A stretch of DNA of 64,000 nucleotides from an uncultured Ruminiclostridium sp. Its GTDB lineage: Bacteria > Bacillota > Clostridia > Oscillospirales > Ruminococcaceae. The stretch is taken from contig CALXIO010000013.1 in the NCBI GenBank assembly GCA_944388385.1, positions 1 to 64,000 on the forward strand, read 5' to 3'. Shown here in pieces: positions 42,946 to 53,179 of the stretch (position 1 is the stretch's first letter; every line of letters begins with the position of its first letter). The translations under genes and the position numbers were made by a program. Under the pieces are notes generated by a model. That model was not told the DNA's origin. It ran no database searches and saw only the letters and a list, made by a program, of their open reading frames with translations.

Positions 42946-45042
42946 ATGACAGAAAAAACTTATGATGTAACCGCATTATTCGGTTCAGACGTATTCAATG
43001 AAGCAGTTATGAAGGCTAAGCTTCCCAAGGCTACCTTCAAGGAGCTCATGAAGGTAATTCATGAGGATGCAGAGCTTACACTTCCCGTAGCTGAGGTAGT
43101 GGCAAGCGTTATGAAGGACTGGGCAGTAGAAAAGGGCGCAACACACTACACCCACTGGTTCCAGCCCATGACCGGTATCACAGCTGAAAAGCACGACAGC
43201 TTTATTTCACCTGTAGGTGACGGTACAGTTATTATGGAATTCTCAGGCAAGGAGCTCATCAAGGGCGAGCCTGACGCATCGAGCTTCCCCTCAGGCGGTC
43301 TTCGTGCTACATTTGAGGCAAGAGGCTATACAGCATGGGATCCCACATCTTATGCCTTTATCAAGGACAATACACTTTATATTCCTACAGCATTCTTCTC
43401 ATATTCCGGTGAAGCACTTGACAAGAAGACTCCTCTTCTTCGTTCAATGGAAGCTGTTTCAAAGCAGGCTATGAGAATCTTAAAGCTCTTCGGTAACACA
43501 ACAGCAAAGAAGGTTGTTGCTACTGTAGGTGCTGAACAGGAATACTTCTTAGTAGATAAGACACTTTATGACAAGAGAAAGGACCTTATCTTTACAGGCA
43601 GAACACTTTTCGGTGCTGCTCCCGTTAAGGGCCAGGAGCTTGAGGATCACTACTTCGGTGCTATAAAGCAGAGAGTAAGCAATTACATGAAGGATCTTGA
43701 CAAGCATCTGTGGGCACTGGGCGTTTCCTCTAAGACAAAGCACAATGAGGTTGCTCCTGCACAGCACGAATCTGCTCCTATCTTTGAATCTGCTAACCTT
43801 GCTACAGACCACAACCAGCTTACTATGGAAATCATGAAGAAGGTTGCTTTAGAGCATGGTATGGTTTGCTTACTTCACGAAAAGCCCTTCGCAGGCGTAA
43901 ACGGTTCAGGTAAGCACGACAACTGGGCAATTTCTACAGATGACGGTCTGAACCTTCTTAACCCCGGCGATTCTCCCATGGAGAATGCACAGTTCCTCAC
44001 ATTCCTTGTTGCTATTATCAAGGCTGTTGACGAACACGCTGATCTGTTAAGACTTTCAGTTGCTACAGCAGGTAACGACCACAGACTGGGTGCTAACGAG
44101 GCACCTCCGGCTATTATCTCTATCTTCCTTGGTGAGGAGCTTACAGAGGTAATTGAAGCTTTAGTTTCCGGCACTAACGTTGAGAGCAAGCACTCTCAGT
44201 TTGATATAGGTGTATCTTCTCTGCCTAAGTTCCCCAAGGATACAACAGACAGAAACAGAACATCTCCCTTCGCATTCACAGGTAACAAGTTTGAGTTCAG
44301 AAGTGTTGGTTCTTCACTTAACATTTCCGGTCCTAACATTGTACTTAACACAATCGTTGCAGAAGCTCTTGAGCAGTTTGCAGATGTTCTTGAAGCAGCA
44401 GATGACTTCAAGGCAGCTCTTAATACTCTTCTTGTTGACACAATCAAGAAGCACAAGAGAATTATCTTCAACGGTAACGGTTATGACGCATCCTGGGTTA
44501 AGGAAGCAGTTGAGGTTCGCGGTCTTCCCGAGCTTAAGTCTACAGTAGACGCACTTCCCCACTTCTGCGATGCTAAGAACGTTGAGTTATTCACAAAGCA
44601 CAAGGTATTCAGCGAGGTTGAAATTCACTCCAGAACCGATATCATGCTTGAAAACTACAGCAAGGCTCTTAACATTGAGGCTCTTACAACAGCTGAAATG
44701 GCTAAGAAGGAAATTCTCCCTGCAGTTATGATGTTTGAAAAGGACATTTGCGATGTTATCATCTCCAAGAAGAATGCAGGCATCGGTTATGCAGTTGAGG
44801 AAGCACTTGCTAACAAGGTTGACTCACTTCTGACCAGCATGAACAGCAAGATCACTGTTCTTGAAGAGGCTACAGTTAAGGCACAGAACATTACAGAGGT
44901 ACTTGATCAGGCTAAGTGCTATCATGATGAAGTATTTGAGGCTATGCAGAGCCTTCGTGCTGATGCTGACGTACTTGAAACAATCGTTGGTGAAAAGTAC
45001 TGGCCCTTCCCCACTTACGAAGAGTTACTCTTCAACGTATAA
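42946..45042 (+). CDS. glnN: Type III glutamine synthetase
   Basis: Start at 42946 (MTEKTYDVTALFG), where AGGAGG is well placed; an ATG at 42880 would lie within the leader hairpin. 698 residues, the normal length of GSIII, about 250 more than GSI. GSIII motifs: KGATHYTHWFQPMTG, VGAEQEYFLVD, KHNEVAPAQHESAP, NGSGKHDNWAIS. It makes glutamine from glutamate, ammonia and ATP as a dodecamer. With gdhA further on, it gives both ammonium assimilation routes. Codon use is strongly biased, as in highly expressed genes. Confidence 0.97.
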   Translation: MTEKTYDVTALFGSDVFNEAVMKAKLPKATFKELMKVIHEDAELTLPVAEVVASVMKDWAVEKGATHYTHWFQPMTGITAEKHDSFISPVGDGTVIMEFSGKELIKGEPDASSFPSGGLRATFEARGYTAWDPTSYAFIKDNTLYIPTAFFSYSGEALDKKTPLLRSMEAVSKQAMRILKLFGNTTAKKVVATVGAEQEYFLVDKTLYDKRKDLIFTGRTLFGAAPVKGQELEDHYFGAIKQRVSNYMKDLDKHLWALGVSSKTKHNEVAPAQHESAPIFESANLATDHNQLTMEIMKKVALEHGMVCLLHEKPFAGVNGSGKHDNWAISTDDGLNLLNPGDSPMENAQFLTFLVAIIKAVDEHADLLRLSVATAGNDHRLGANEAPPAIISIFLGEELTEVIEALVSGTNVESKHSQFDIGVSSLPKFPKDTTDRNRTSPFAFTGNKFEFRSVGSSLNISGPNIVLNTIVAEALEQFADVLEAADDFKAALNTLLVDTIKKHKRIIFNGNGYDASWVKEAVEVRGLPELKSTVDALPHFCDAKNVELFTKHKVFSEVEIHSRTDIMLENYSKALNIEALTTAEMAKKEILPAVMMFEKDICDVIISKKNAGIGYAVEEALANKVDSLLTSMNSKITVLEEATVKAQNITEVLDQAKCYHDEVFEAMQSLRADADVLETIVGEKYWPFPTYEELLFNV

Positions 45043-45047
45043 TAGAG

Positions 45048-45188
45048 ATCAGGACAGAAAATTGTCTTTAGCGGTGCTACCGCATATAAATTCAGCTTGA
45101 AGGGGGATTTCCCTTTAAGATAATCTGCACCCTTTTCCTATGGCTAAGCTTTGCAACAGTGGAGCTTAGCCGCTTTTTTTGTCCTGAT
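45048..45188 (+). other. Closed multi-hairpin RNA-like element after glnN
   Basis: The ends pair: ATCAGGACAGAAAA (45048-45061) with TTTTTGTCCTGAT-type bases (45175-45188), 14 pairs including one G-U. Inside are GCGGT-GCT-ACCGC (45071-45083), CTTGAAGGG with CCCTTTAAG (45096-45119) and the terminator stem. The closing stem uses the terminator's own U run, so the two structures compete. It may be a 3' UTR with regulatory folding or an independent small RNA. Matches no RNA family I can name. Confidence 0.5.
45142..45180 (+). terminator. Terminator after glnN
   Basis: 9-bp stem GGCTAAGCT (45142-45150) with AGCTTAGCC (45163-45171), then GCTTTTTTT. Confidence 0.85.
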
Positions 45189-45298
45189 ATAAATAATACC
45201 AAAAAACCGTGTAATGCAGCTATTTTCAGATTTTATCCGAAACTATATGATATATTACTAAATCCTGATTATAATATGTTTTATAATTTGTATAAAAC

Positions 45299-45453
45299 AA
45301 CAGTTGCATGACTAACTTTTGTGATACAATAACATCAGATTGATAATCCTCTATAATTTTTATGATATTCTTTTTGCTGATGAGTAGTGCGTTCGCATGT
45401 AAGTCCGATCGCACTGCTTATTTTTTTGATTATAGGTTAGTTATGACTAACTT
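45299..45453 (+). promoter_or_regulatory. Control region of the iron-siderophore operon: repeated operator-like sites and leader terminator
   Basis: TACAAT at 45325-45330 is the likely -10; the -35 (TTGCAT, 15-base spacer) is poor. The 11-mer ATGACTAACTT occurs at 45308-45318, at the promoter, and again at 45443-45453, over the start codon. The second copy is palindromic (AGGTTAG-N6-CTAACTT, 45434-45453), reminiscent of DtxR/IdeR operators. Between them, 45381-45420 forms an 11-bp stem (TGAGTAGTGCG with CGCACTGCTTA) followed by seven T: a leader terminator. The metal-responsive repressor is inferred. Bases 45189-45298 are AT-rich with nothing recognised. Confidence 0.5.
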
Positions 45454-46507
45454 TCTGAAGGGAGAGAGCTATATCAAGGCACATATTTCAACCATAATCT
45501 TAGGGGTATTGCTTGTGGTGTTGTCCTGCTGTTCGCTTTTTGTGGGGGTAATTGATGTTACCCCGGGAGAATTGTTTTCAGGGGATATTGAGGCCCTTGA
45601 AATTTTTATAATATCAAGACTTCCAAGACTTCTGGCCATATTGTGTACCGGCATAGGAATGAGCGGTGCAGGACTTATTATGCAGCAGCTTTGCAGTAAC
45701 AAATTCATATCCCCCACCACCGGGGCGACTATCTCATCCGCCCAGTTCGGCATATTGTTAGCCTTACTGTTTATTCCCGGATCCACCTTGTGGAGCAGAG
45801 CAATCTTTGCCTTTATAACCGCTGTCTTAGGCACATGGGTATTTGTATGGTTTATTCAGAGGATAAAGTTCAAGGATGTGGTTATGGTACCCCTTGTGGG
45901 AATTATGTTCGGTAATGTAATAGGCGGTATCACAAATTACCTTGCCTATAAGTATGAAATGACACAGGCATTATCATCCTGGCTTGTGGGACATTTTTCA
46001 ATGGTGCTGAAAGGCCGATATGAAATAGTCTGGATAACATTACCTCTTGTTATACTGGCGTTTATATTTGCAAACCACTTTAACATAGTGGGACTGGGCA
46101 AGGATTTTTCTAAGAATCTGGGTGTTCCTTATAACCTGGTGTTGTTTTCCGGACTTACTATTTCTGCTATGATAACCGCCGGAATTGTGGTGGTAGGCTC
46201 TATTTCCTACATTGGACTGATAGTTCCCAATATTGTGGCTATGTATAAGGGAGATAAGATAAGAGGTACTCTTGTGGATACTGCCCTTTTAGGCGCTGTA
46301 TTTGTGCTTGCCTGTGATATGATAGGCAGAGTGGCAATATTCCCCTACGAGCTTCCCATTGAGCTTATAGTGGGTATTTTAGGAAGCCTTATCTTTATTG
46401 CCCTGCTGTTTTACCGTCTGAAGCACGGAAGAAGGGCTATACGCTTAGGTAATGGCACAGGCTGTAACGGTGCTGTATCCAATATAGAGGGAGGGGTAAG
46501 CAAATGA
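45443..46507 (+). CDS. FecCD-type iron-siderophore ABC permease (YclN-like)
   Basis: Start set at 45443 (MTNFLKGESY); the frame runs back to an ATG at 45362, but that stretch overlaps the leader terminator and reads as junk. 354 residues with nine to ten helices. FecCD motifs: SRLPRLLAILCTGIGMSGAGLIMQ-type coupling region (RLPRLLA...GAGL), the PTTGATISSAQFG loop, and IVVVGSISYIGLIVPNIV. Partner of the next permease, overlapping it by four bases. The gene order permease-permease-ATPase-binding protein is that of Bacillus yclNOPQ, which imports petrobactin. Confidence 0.9.
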   Translation: MTNFLKGESYIKAHISTIILGVLLVVLSCCSLFVGVIDVTPGELFSGDIEALEIFIISRLPRLLAILCTGIGMSGAGLIMQQLCSNKFISPTTGATISSAQFGILLALLFIPGSTLWSRAIFAFITAVLGTWVFVWFIQRIKFKDVVMVPLVGIMFGNVIGGITNYLAYKYEMTQALSSWLVGHFSMVLKGRYEIVWITLPLVILAFIFANHFNIVGLGKDFSKNLGVPYNLVLFSGLTISAMITAGIVVVGSISYIGLIVPNIVAMYKGDKIRGTLVDTALLGAVFVLACDMIGRVAIFPYELPIELIVGILGSLIFIALLFYRLKHGRRAIRLGNGTGCNGAVSNIEGGVSK

Positions 46508-47481
46508 ACACAAAGACCGCCCTTTCCAACCGCCGCAAGCTGATTATTCTTGCTGTTATCGTGATTTTGTGCGGTATAGGTTATATGCTTATTGATGTTA
46601 ATTTTTCCAATCCTAAGCTGTTTGCCTATGCTATGAAGATAAGAGCGCCGAAGCTCATTGTTATGCTGATTACCGCCTTTTCAATAGGGGGAGCCTCCCT
46701 TGTGTTCCAGTCAATTATCAATAATACCATTGTAACCCCCTGTCTGCTTGGTATGAATTCCCTTTATACCCTTATTCATACAGCGGTGGTGTTCTTCTTC
46801 GGAACAGCAAGCGTAGTAGCATCCAATGCAAACCTTGCCTTTGCTGTGGATCTGGTGCTGATGGGAATTGTGGCTACTGTTATTTACAGCTGGATATTTA
46901 AAAAGACAAAGCACAATGTGCTTTATGTGCTTCTTGTGGGTACGGTGCTGACTTCGTTTTTCGGAAGCATCCAAACCACACTTACAAGGGTAATGGATCC
47001 TAACGAATATGACGATCTTTTAAATACCCTGGTGGCAGGCTTCAGCAATATAAATTCTGAGATAATAGTCTTTTCGATTATTTTGCTTGGGGTGATAATC
47101 ATAGCCTTACGAAAGGAGCTGGCAATTCTTGATGTGCTGACCTTAGGTAAGGAACAGGCAATAAACCTGGGTGTTGATTATGACCGCTGTATAAGAAGAC
47201 TTCTTCTCGGAGTTACCCTCTGTATTGCTGTTGCCACCGCCATGGTGGGACCTATCTCATTTTTAGGCCTTATTATAGCCAATCTGTCAAGGCAGCTGTT
47301 AAAGACCTACCGTCACACCCAGCTTATACTCGGCTCTGCTTTGTTTGGAATGATGGTACTTGTAGGCGGACAGCTTATTGTTGAGCACGTATATACCTAT
47401 TCTATACCGGTAAGCGTATTTATTACTGTGGGAGGCAGACTTTATTTTCTCTATCTGCTTCTTACAAGAAAGAAGGTGTAA
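46504..47481 (+). CDS. FecCD-type iron-siderophore ABC permease (YclO-like)
   Basis: 325 residues, about nine helices. Conserved elements: IRAPKLIVMLITAFSIGGASLVFQ-type start of the core (here KIRAPKLIVML, GGASLVFQ), NNTIVTPCLLGMNSLY and TAMVGPISFLGLIIANLS. Forms the heterodimeric channel with the preceding permease. Overlaps it by ATGA and is followed two bases later by the ATPase gene. Confidence 0.9.
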   Translation: MNTKTALSNRRKLIILAVIVILCGIGYMLIDVNFSNPKLFAYAMKIRAPKLIVMLITAFSIGGASLVFQSIINNTIVTPCLLGMNSLYTLIHTAVVFFFGTASVVASNANLAFAVDLVLMGIVATVIYSWIFKKTKHNVLYVLLVGTVLTSFFGSIQTTLTRVMDPNEYDDLLNTLVAGFSNINSEIIVFSIILLGVIIIALRKELAILDVLTLGKEQAINLGVDYDRCIRRLLLGVTLCIAVATAMVGPISFLGLIIANLSRQLLKTYRHTQLILGSALFGMMVLVGGQLIVEHVYTYSIPVSVFITVGGRLYFLYLLLTRKKV

Positions 47482-47483
47482 TT

Positions 47484-48236
47484 TTGCATATCAAGGAATT
47501 ATCAAAGCAATATGACGGAAAAACCGTAGTAGATAATGTAACCTTTGAAATTCCAAAGGGCAAGGTAATTTCCCTTATAGGCCCTAACGGTGCAGGAAAA
47601 TCCACGGTTATGGGTATGATTTCCCGGCTTATAGCCCATGACAGCGGAATAGTTGATTTTGAGGGCAAGGATATAGGCAAATGGAAAAGCAAGGAGCTTT
47701 CAAAATGGCTTGCCATACTTACCCAGACAAATAATATTCAGATGAAGCTGACAGTAAGGGAGCTTGTTACCTTCGGTCACTTTCCCTATTCGGGAAATCA
47801 TATTACCCCTAAGGATAAGGAAATAATAAACCGTGCAATAGAATATATGGAATTGCAGGAGTTTCAGGACAGGTTTATTGATGAATTGTCCGGCGGACAA
47901 AGACAGCGCGCTCTTATAGCTATGGTTATAGCCCAGGACACAGACTATGTGCTTCTTGATGAGCCTACAAATAATCTGGATATTTATCATGCCACAAATA
48001 TGATGAAGATTGTCCGCAGGCTTTGTGATGAGCTTGGAAAAACGGTTATACTGGTACTGCATGAGATAAATTATGCGGCATTTTATTCAGATTATATATG
48101 TGCCTTCAAGGATGGTAAAATCGCTAAGTTCGGCACAGTTGAGGAGGTGATGACAAAAGAAAACCTATCCCATATTTACGGGGTGGACTTTGAGATTTTA
48201 AATATAGAAGGAAAACCTCTGTCCATCTACTATTAA
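47484..48236 (+). CDS. ABC ATPase for iron-siderophore uptake (YclP-like)
   Basis: 250 residues from a TTG start (LHIKELSKQY), with AAGGTG upstream and overlapping the permease stop region; no better start exists. Walker A GPNGAGKST, signature LSGGQRQRA, Walker B DYVLLDEPTNNLD and the switch His (VLHEINYA) are all intact. It powers the two FecCD permeases from the cytoplasm. Confidence 0.93.
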   Translation: MHIKELSKQYDGKTVVDNVTFEIPKGKVISLIGPNGAGKSTVMGMISRLIAHDSGIVDFEGKDIGKWKSKELSKWLAILTQTNNIQMKLTVRELVTFGHFPYSGNHITPKDKEIINRAIEYMELQEFQDRFIDELSGGQRQRALIAMVIAQDTDYVLLDEPTNNLDIYHATNMMKIVRRLCDELGKTVILVLHEINYAAFYSDYICAFKDGKIAKFGTVEEVMTKENLSHIYGVDFEILNIEGKPLSIYY

Positions 48237-48281
48237 CGCACATCCCCATTAAATTATCTTAAAAAGAAAAGGAGTAACAAA

Positions 48282-49354
48282 ATGAACATGAAAAATTTAT
48301 TTCCCTGGCACTTGCAGGCGCTATGGCTTTAAGCCTTTCAGCCTGCTCCACACAAAGCAGTAATTCCTCTGCCGATATTTCTTCTGCTGATAATGCTGTA
48401 AGCAGTGCGGTAGAAAGCGCAGAAGAAACAAGCGCAGAAGAAACAAGTCTTGCTGAAAGCGAAGCAGAAAGCACAGTAAAGCCTGAAACAGTTACCATTA
48501 CCTGCCTTAACGGGGCTAAGGAGGAAGTACAGCTTACTATCCCCTATGACCCTCAGCGTATTGCAATTCTTGATATGGCATCCCTTGATATTCTTGATGC
48601 CCTGGGAGTCGGTGACAAGGTAGTAGGTACAGCAGGCACCTCCCTTGATTACTTACAGGAATACATTAATGATGATATTGTAAATCTTGGTACTATCAAG
48701 GAAGCTGACCTTGAAGCGGTTATGGCGTGTGAGCCTGATGTTATTTTCATCGGCGGTCGTTTAAGCAAGTCCTATGACGCTTTAAGCGAAATTGCTCCTG
48801 TTGTTTATCTTGCAACAGATTCTGAGCTGGGTGTTATTGAAAGTGTCCGCAAGAATGCCAATACTATCGCCTCTATCTTCGGTCTTGAGGATAAGGTTGA
48901 CGGACTTATGGCTGACTTTGACGCAAGAATTGCCGCTTTACAGCAGGCCGCAAAGGATCATACCGCCATTGTGGGTATGTGCACAAGCGGTAGCTTCAAC
49001 GTTCTCGGTAATGACGGCCGTTGCTCAATGATAGGCCGTGAGATCGGTTTTGAAAATATCGGTGTGGATGCAAATATAGATACCTCCACACACGGTAATG
49101 AGGCTAGCTTTGAGTTTGTTGTGGAAAAGGCGCCGGAATACATATTTGTAATGGATCGTGATGCGGCTATCGGCACAGAGGGTGCACAGCTTGCAAAGGA
49201 AATCATGGAAAATGAGCTTATAATGGGTACAGATGCCTATAAGAACGGAAACATAGTATATCTTGCTCATCCCAGTGTGTGGTATACAGCAGAAGGCGGT
49301 ATTACTGCCCTTGATGTTATGCTTACAGACCTTGAAAGCGAACTGCTTTCTTAA
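48282..49354 (+). CDS. Siderophore-binding lipoprotein (YclQ/CeuA-like), N-terminal frameshift
   Basis: The body (from 48323, about 343 residues) is a type III binding protein: IPYDPQRIAILDMASLDILDAL, EPDVIFIGGR, GSFNVLGNDGRCSMIGREIGF, VYLAHPSVWY, as in petrobactin/enterobactin binders. The only start with a ribosome site (AAAAGGAG) is the ATG at 48282, but its frame stops after 16 codons. One extra A in the five-A run at 48291-48295 would join the frames into MNMKKFISLALAG then AMALSLSACS, a textbook lipoprotein signal peptide. So the gene is broken by one base as given. It may be a sequencing or assembly slip, a real mutation, or slippage-based switching. Without repair, ATG 48323 would give a protein lacking half of its signal peptide. 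Confidence 0.85.
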
Positions 49355-49413
49355 AATTATGAGGTGTATCAAAAGCTGAGTATCAGATAACATTGTTTTC
49401 CTTCCGAAATAAT

Positions 49414-49440
49414 AAAACCCTTCCATATAGGAAGGATTTT
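49414..49440. terminator. Bidirectional terminator between binding protein and GH9 genes
   Basis: CCTTCC/GGAAGG stem with A and T runs outside (AAAAC...ATTTTATTTTATT), serving the convergent genes ending at 49354 and 49444. Confidence 0.8.
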
Positions 49441-49443
49441 ATT

Positions 49444-51078
49444 TTATTCATCACATAAAAATGCCAGCACAAATACCGCCGGGGAATTCCAGTAGATAGT
49501 TACCTCATTAAGGCTGTAACATCCCACATCATCCGCAAAGCATTTTGCCGGGGGTGTGCCCTTTGGTATAAGTATTTCTGCGTCCGGGTCGCAAGGGTAT
49601 CTGTTTGCCCCTCCGCTTACAAAGCCCGGCATACACTTATCTATGCCGTCCGCAAAGGCTGGCCGCAAATGGGGATTGTTTATGGAAAATTCCCCTATGC
49701 CGGTAACATAGCTGTACCCTGTGGCATTAAGTCCGAAAAGATAGTCTGCCTGATATTTTATATAGTCTGTGTATTGATTTTTTCCGGTTATCCTGTCGGA
49801 AATTATCATGGTCATGGCATTTTTTAAAAGATTCATGCTACTGCCCCAGCAATACTGATATTCAGTCATGGCTGTACGGTATCCGCTTTTGTCTGCATTC
49901 TTTCTTATCTCCTCTGCCCTTTTAATAAAGGCATTCCTGCAAGCATCAATAATTTCCTTGGGTGCGGAATTATCCAGTATAAGCCCTATTGCAGACAAAC
50001 CTGCCATATTAACATAACCAAGACCCGCAAGGTCAACCTTGTTATAATGCTGTTTTATATAGTCAAGGTATTTTTCTTCCTTTGTAAGAAGATACATTTC
50101 CGCCATGGCAAAAAAGCGGTTGTCCTTATCATCACGTTCCCCGTATACCCCTGTGTTACATCCCGGGGGATTATCAAAGCCGATAAACTCCGGGTGGGAA
50201 TTAAGCCATAAAAGGCTCTTTTCTGCGGCTTTAATTAAGGTATCGGTAAATTCCTTATCCTTATATATCCTTGCGGCAAGGGCGCAAATTGCCGCAAAAT
50301 CAGCGGTGGCTGAGGTGGAGGGTGCAAAGAGATACAGCCTTTCCTTATCCTCCTGGGGCATTACAAAGGGGGCATGGTGCATTGTGGTGCATTTATGCCA
50401 TACAGCCCCGTCAGACCTTTGCATTTTTAAAAGCCACAGTAATTCATGCTGTACTTCCCTTAAAATATCCGGCTGCGGCTTATCCCCGGGGATATTAAGC
50501 TGCTGTTTGTCAAACACATCCGGGAAAAGTATATAGGAATAAAGCAAATGCGCCGCCGCACATACCCCGGCGGTAACATATCTGCCATAGTCCCCTGCAT
50601 CATGCCAGCCGCCACTTACATCATACATTTTGTCCTCCTGCCCATACACATAGGCAAGGGAATTATGACAGGCAGGGTGGTGATATTCCCCGGCATATTT
50701 TTCAGTCAGTTCATCACAGCGAAGATAGTAAAATGCCTTACAAACAGCATCAAGGGGATATTTATATACACTGTCTGAAAGGGTAAATTCAGCAGAACGA
50801 TAATTTCCGGATATTACTCTGTATGTTCCGGGCGCTGAAAAATCCGAAAAATCAAGCTCCCATACATCATCCCCCGAAAGACTGTCAAAAAATAAATGCC
50901 GTCCCCTACCATTATAGCAAATATTCCCCTTTTTATCTGCAAGGCTGAAATTTTCCACCTCAAAGGGGGCTACTGCCCTTTTTTCACCCCTTAACTTATA
51001 GCCTGCCTGATTTACATATATATCAAAGGGGCAATTTTGCGTAGGTGGTTTTTCTCTTCTGAAGTATGTATTATCCAT
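49444..51078 (-). CDS. Cytoplasmic GH9 glycoside hydrolase (cellodextrinase-like)
   Basis: 544 residues. An Ig-like cellulase N-terminal domain (IYVNQAGYKLRGEKRA to about 105) precedes the (alpha/alpha)6 GH9 domain. Catalytic motifs: SGGWHDAGDYGRYV with the base aspartates and, near the C-terminus, YSLNEVTIYWNSP with the acid glutamate. The protein begins MDNTYFRREK with no signal peptide, dockerin or binding module. Known: GH9 members of this Ig-GH9 plan include endoglucanases and exo-acting cellodextrinases. Inferred: it degrades imported beta-glucan oligosaccharides inside the cell. No transporter is adjacent. Confidence 0.92.
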   Translation of the reverse strand: MDNTYFRREKPPTQNCPFDIYVNQAGYKLRGEKRAVAPFEVENFSLADKKGNICYNGRGRHLFFDSLSGDDVWELDFSDFSAPGTYRVISGNYRSAEFTLSDSVYKYPLDAVCKAFYYLRCDELTEKYAGEYHHPACHNSLAYVYGQEDKMYDVSGGWHDAGDYGRYVTAGVCAAAHLLYSYILFPDVFDKQQLNIPGDKPQPDILREVQHELLWLLKMQRSDGAVWHKCTTMHHAPFVMPQEDKERLYLFAPSTSATADFAAICALAARIYKDKEFTDTLIKAAEKSLLWLNSHPEFIGFDNPPGCNTGVYGERDDKDNRFFAMAEMYLLTKEEKYLDYIKQHYNKVDLAGLGYVNMAGLSAIGLILDNSAPKEIIDACRNAFIKRAEEIRKNADKSGYRTAMTEYQYCWGSSMNLLKNAMTMIISDRITGKNQYTDYIKYQADYLFGLNATGYSYVTGIGEFSINNPHLRPAFADGIDKCMPGFVSGGANRYPCDPDAEILIPKGTPPAKCFADDVGCYSLNEVTIYWNSPAVFVLAFLCDE

Positions 51079-51110
51079 AGAATTTCTCCGTAAGAAATTA
51101 GTATAATTTT

Positions 51111-51138
51111 AATATAGCAAATTATTTATATTTGTCAA
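51111..51138 (-). promoter_or_regulatory. Promoter of the GH9 gene
   Basis: Minus strand TTGACA (51133-51138), 16 bases, TATATT (51111-51116), about 30 bases before the ATG. Confidence 0.7.
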
Positions 51139-51195
51139 TAGCTAATTTAACTTTGTAGAGAAATATTCTATTTTCTGAAAGAATTGCACAATAAA

Positions 51196-51223
51196 AGGCG
51201 GCCAGGAAATTTCCTGTCCGCCT
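51196..51223 (-). terminator. Terminator after the gdhA-associated small gene
   Basis: Minus strand AGGCGG-A-CAGGAAATTTCCTG-G-CCGCCT: two stem blocks with one mismatch, followed by TTTATTG, eight bases after the small gene's stop. Confidence 0.85.
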
Positions 51224-51230
51224 GTCAGTC

Positions 51231-51395
51231 TTATTTACGGCTGTCTTCCATATCCTTGTGATTTAAGGGCTTGTGAAATTCAAGACCGCTGTTTGAAAGC
51301 TCATCTGTGCGCTTCGTAGTACGGTTTGTTTTCATGCCGCATTCACCGTTCTTAGGAACACTCTTCTTGCCGTGGGATAAAGAATCATTACGCAT
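51231..51395 (-). CDS. 54-residue basic small protein downstream of gdhA
   Basis: Short ORF with an excellent ribosome site (GAGGAGGG, seven bases before the ATG at 51395) and a terminator just after its stop. The product begins MRNDSLSHGKKSVPKNG, contains CGMKTNRTTKR and ends HKDMEDSRK: polar, rich in Lys/Arg/Asn, no hydrophobic segment, likely disordered or nucleic-acid binding. The 51-base gap after gdhA without a terminator suggests co-transcription. I do not recognise a family. Confidence 0.7.
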   Translation of the reverse strand: MRNDSLSHGKKSVPKNGECGMKTNRTTKRTDELSNSGLEFHKPLNHKDMEDSRK

Positions 51396-51446
51396 AATAT
51401 GCCCTCCTCGTTTTGTCGATGGGGGTTAGATACGAATAGTATTGGA

Positions 51447-52980
<1,534 letters not shown>

Positions 52981-53126
52981 TAGTTTTTTTAAAATTTTCA
53001 TCAAAATACGAAAAAAACTCAAATTTAGCCTTAATTTTTAGATTTTACCGCAAATTTACGAAAGATTTTTTTGTCAATGTTGCAAATGGTGTAAAATTTT
53101 TTGAAAAATTCATAATATTTCACCCC

Positions 53127-53155
53127 TTGATTTTATCATTATAATATAGTACAAT
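53127..53155 (+). promoter_or_regulatory. smpB promoter
   Basis: TTGATT (53127-53132), 17 bases, TACAAT (53150-53155), 24 bases before the ATG. Confidence 0.65.
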
Positions 53156-53179
53156 GTAAAGGTAAAAAGAGGTGATAAT

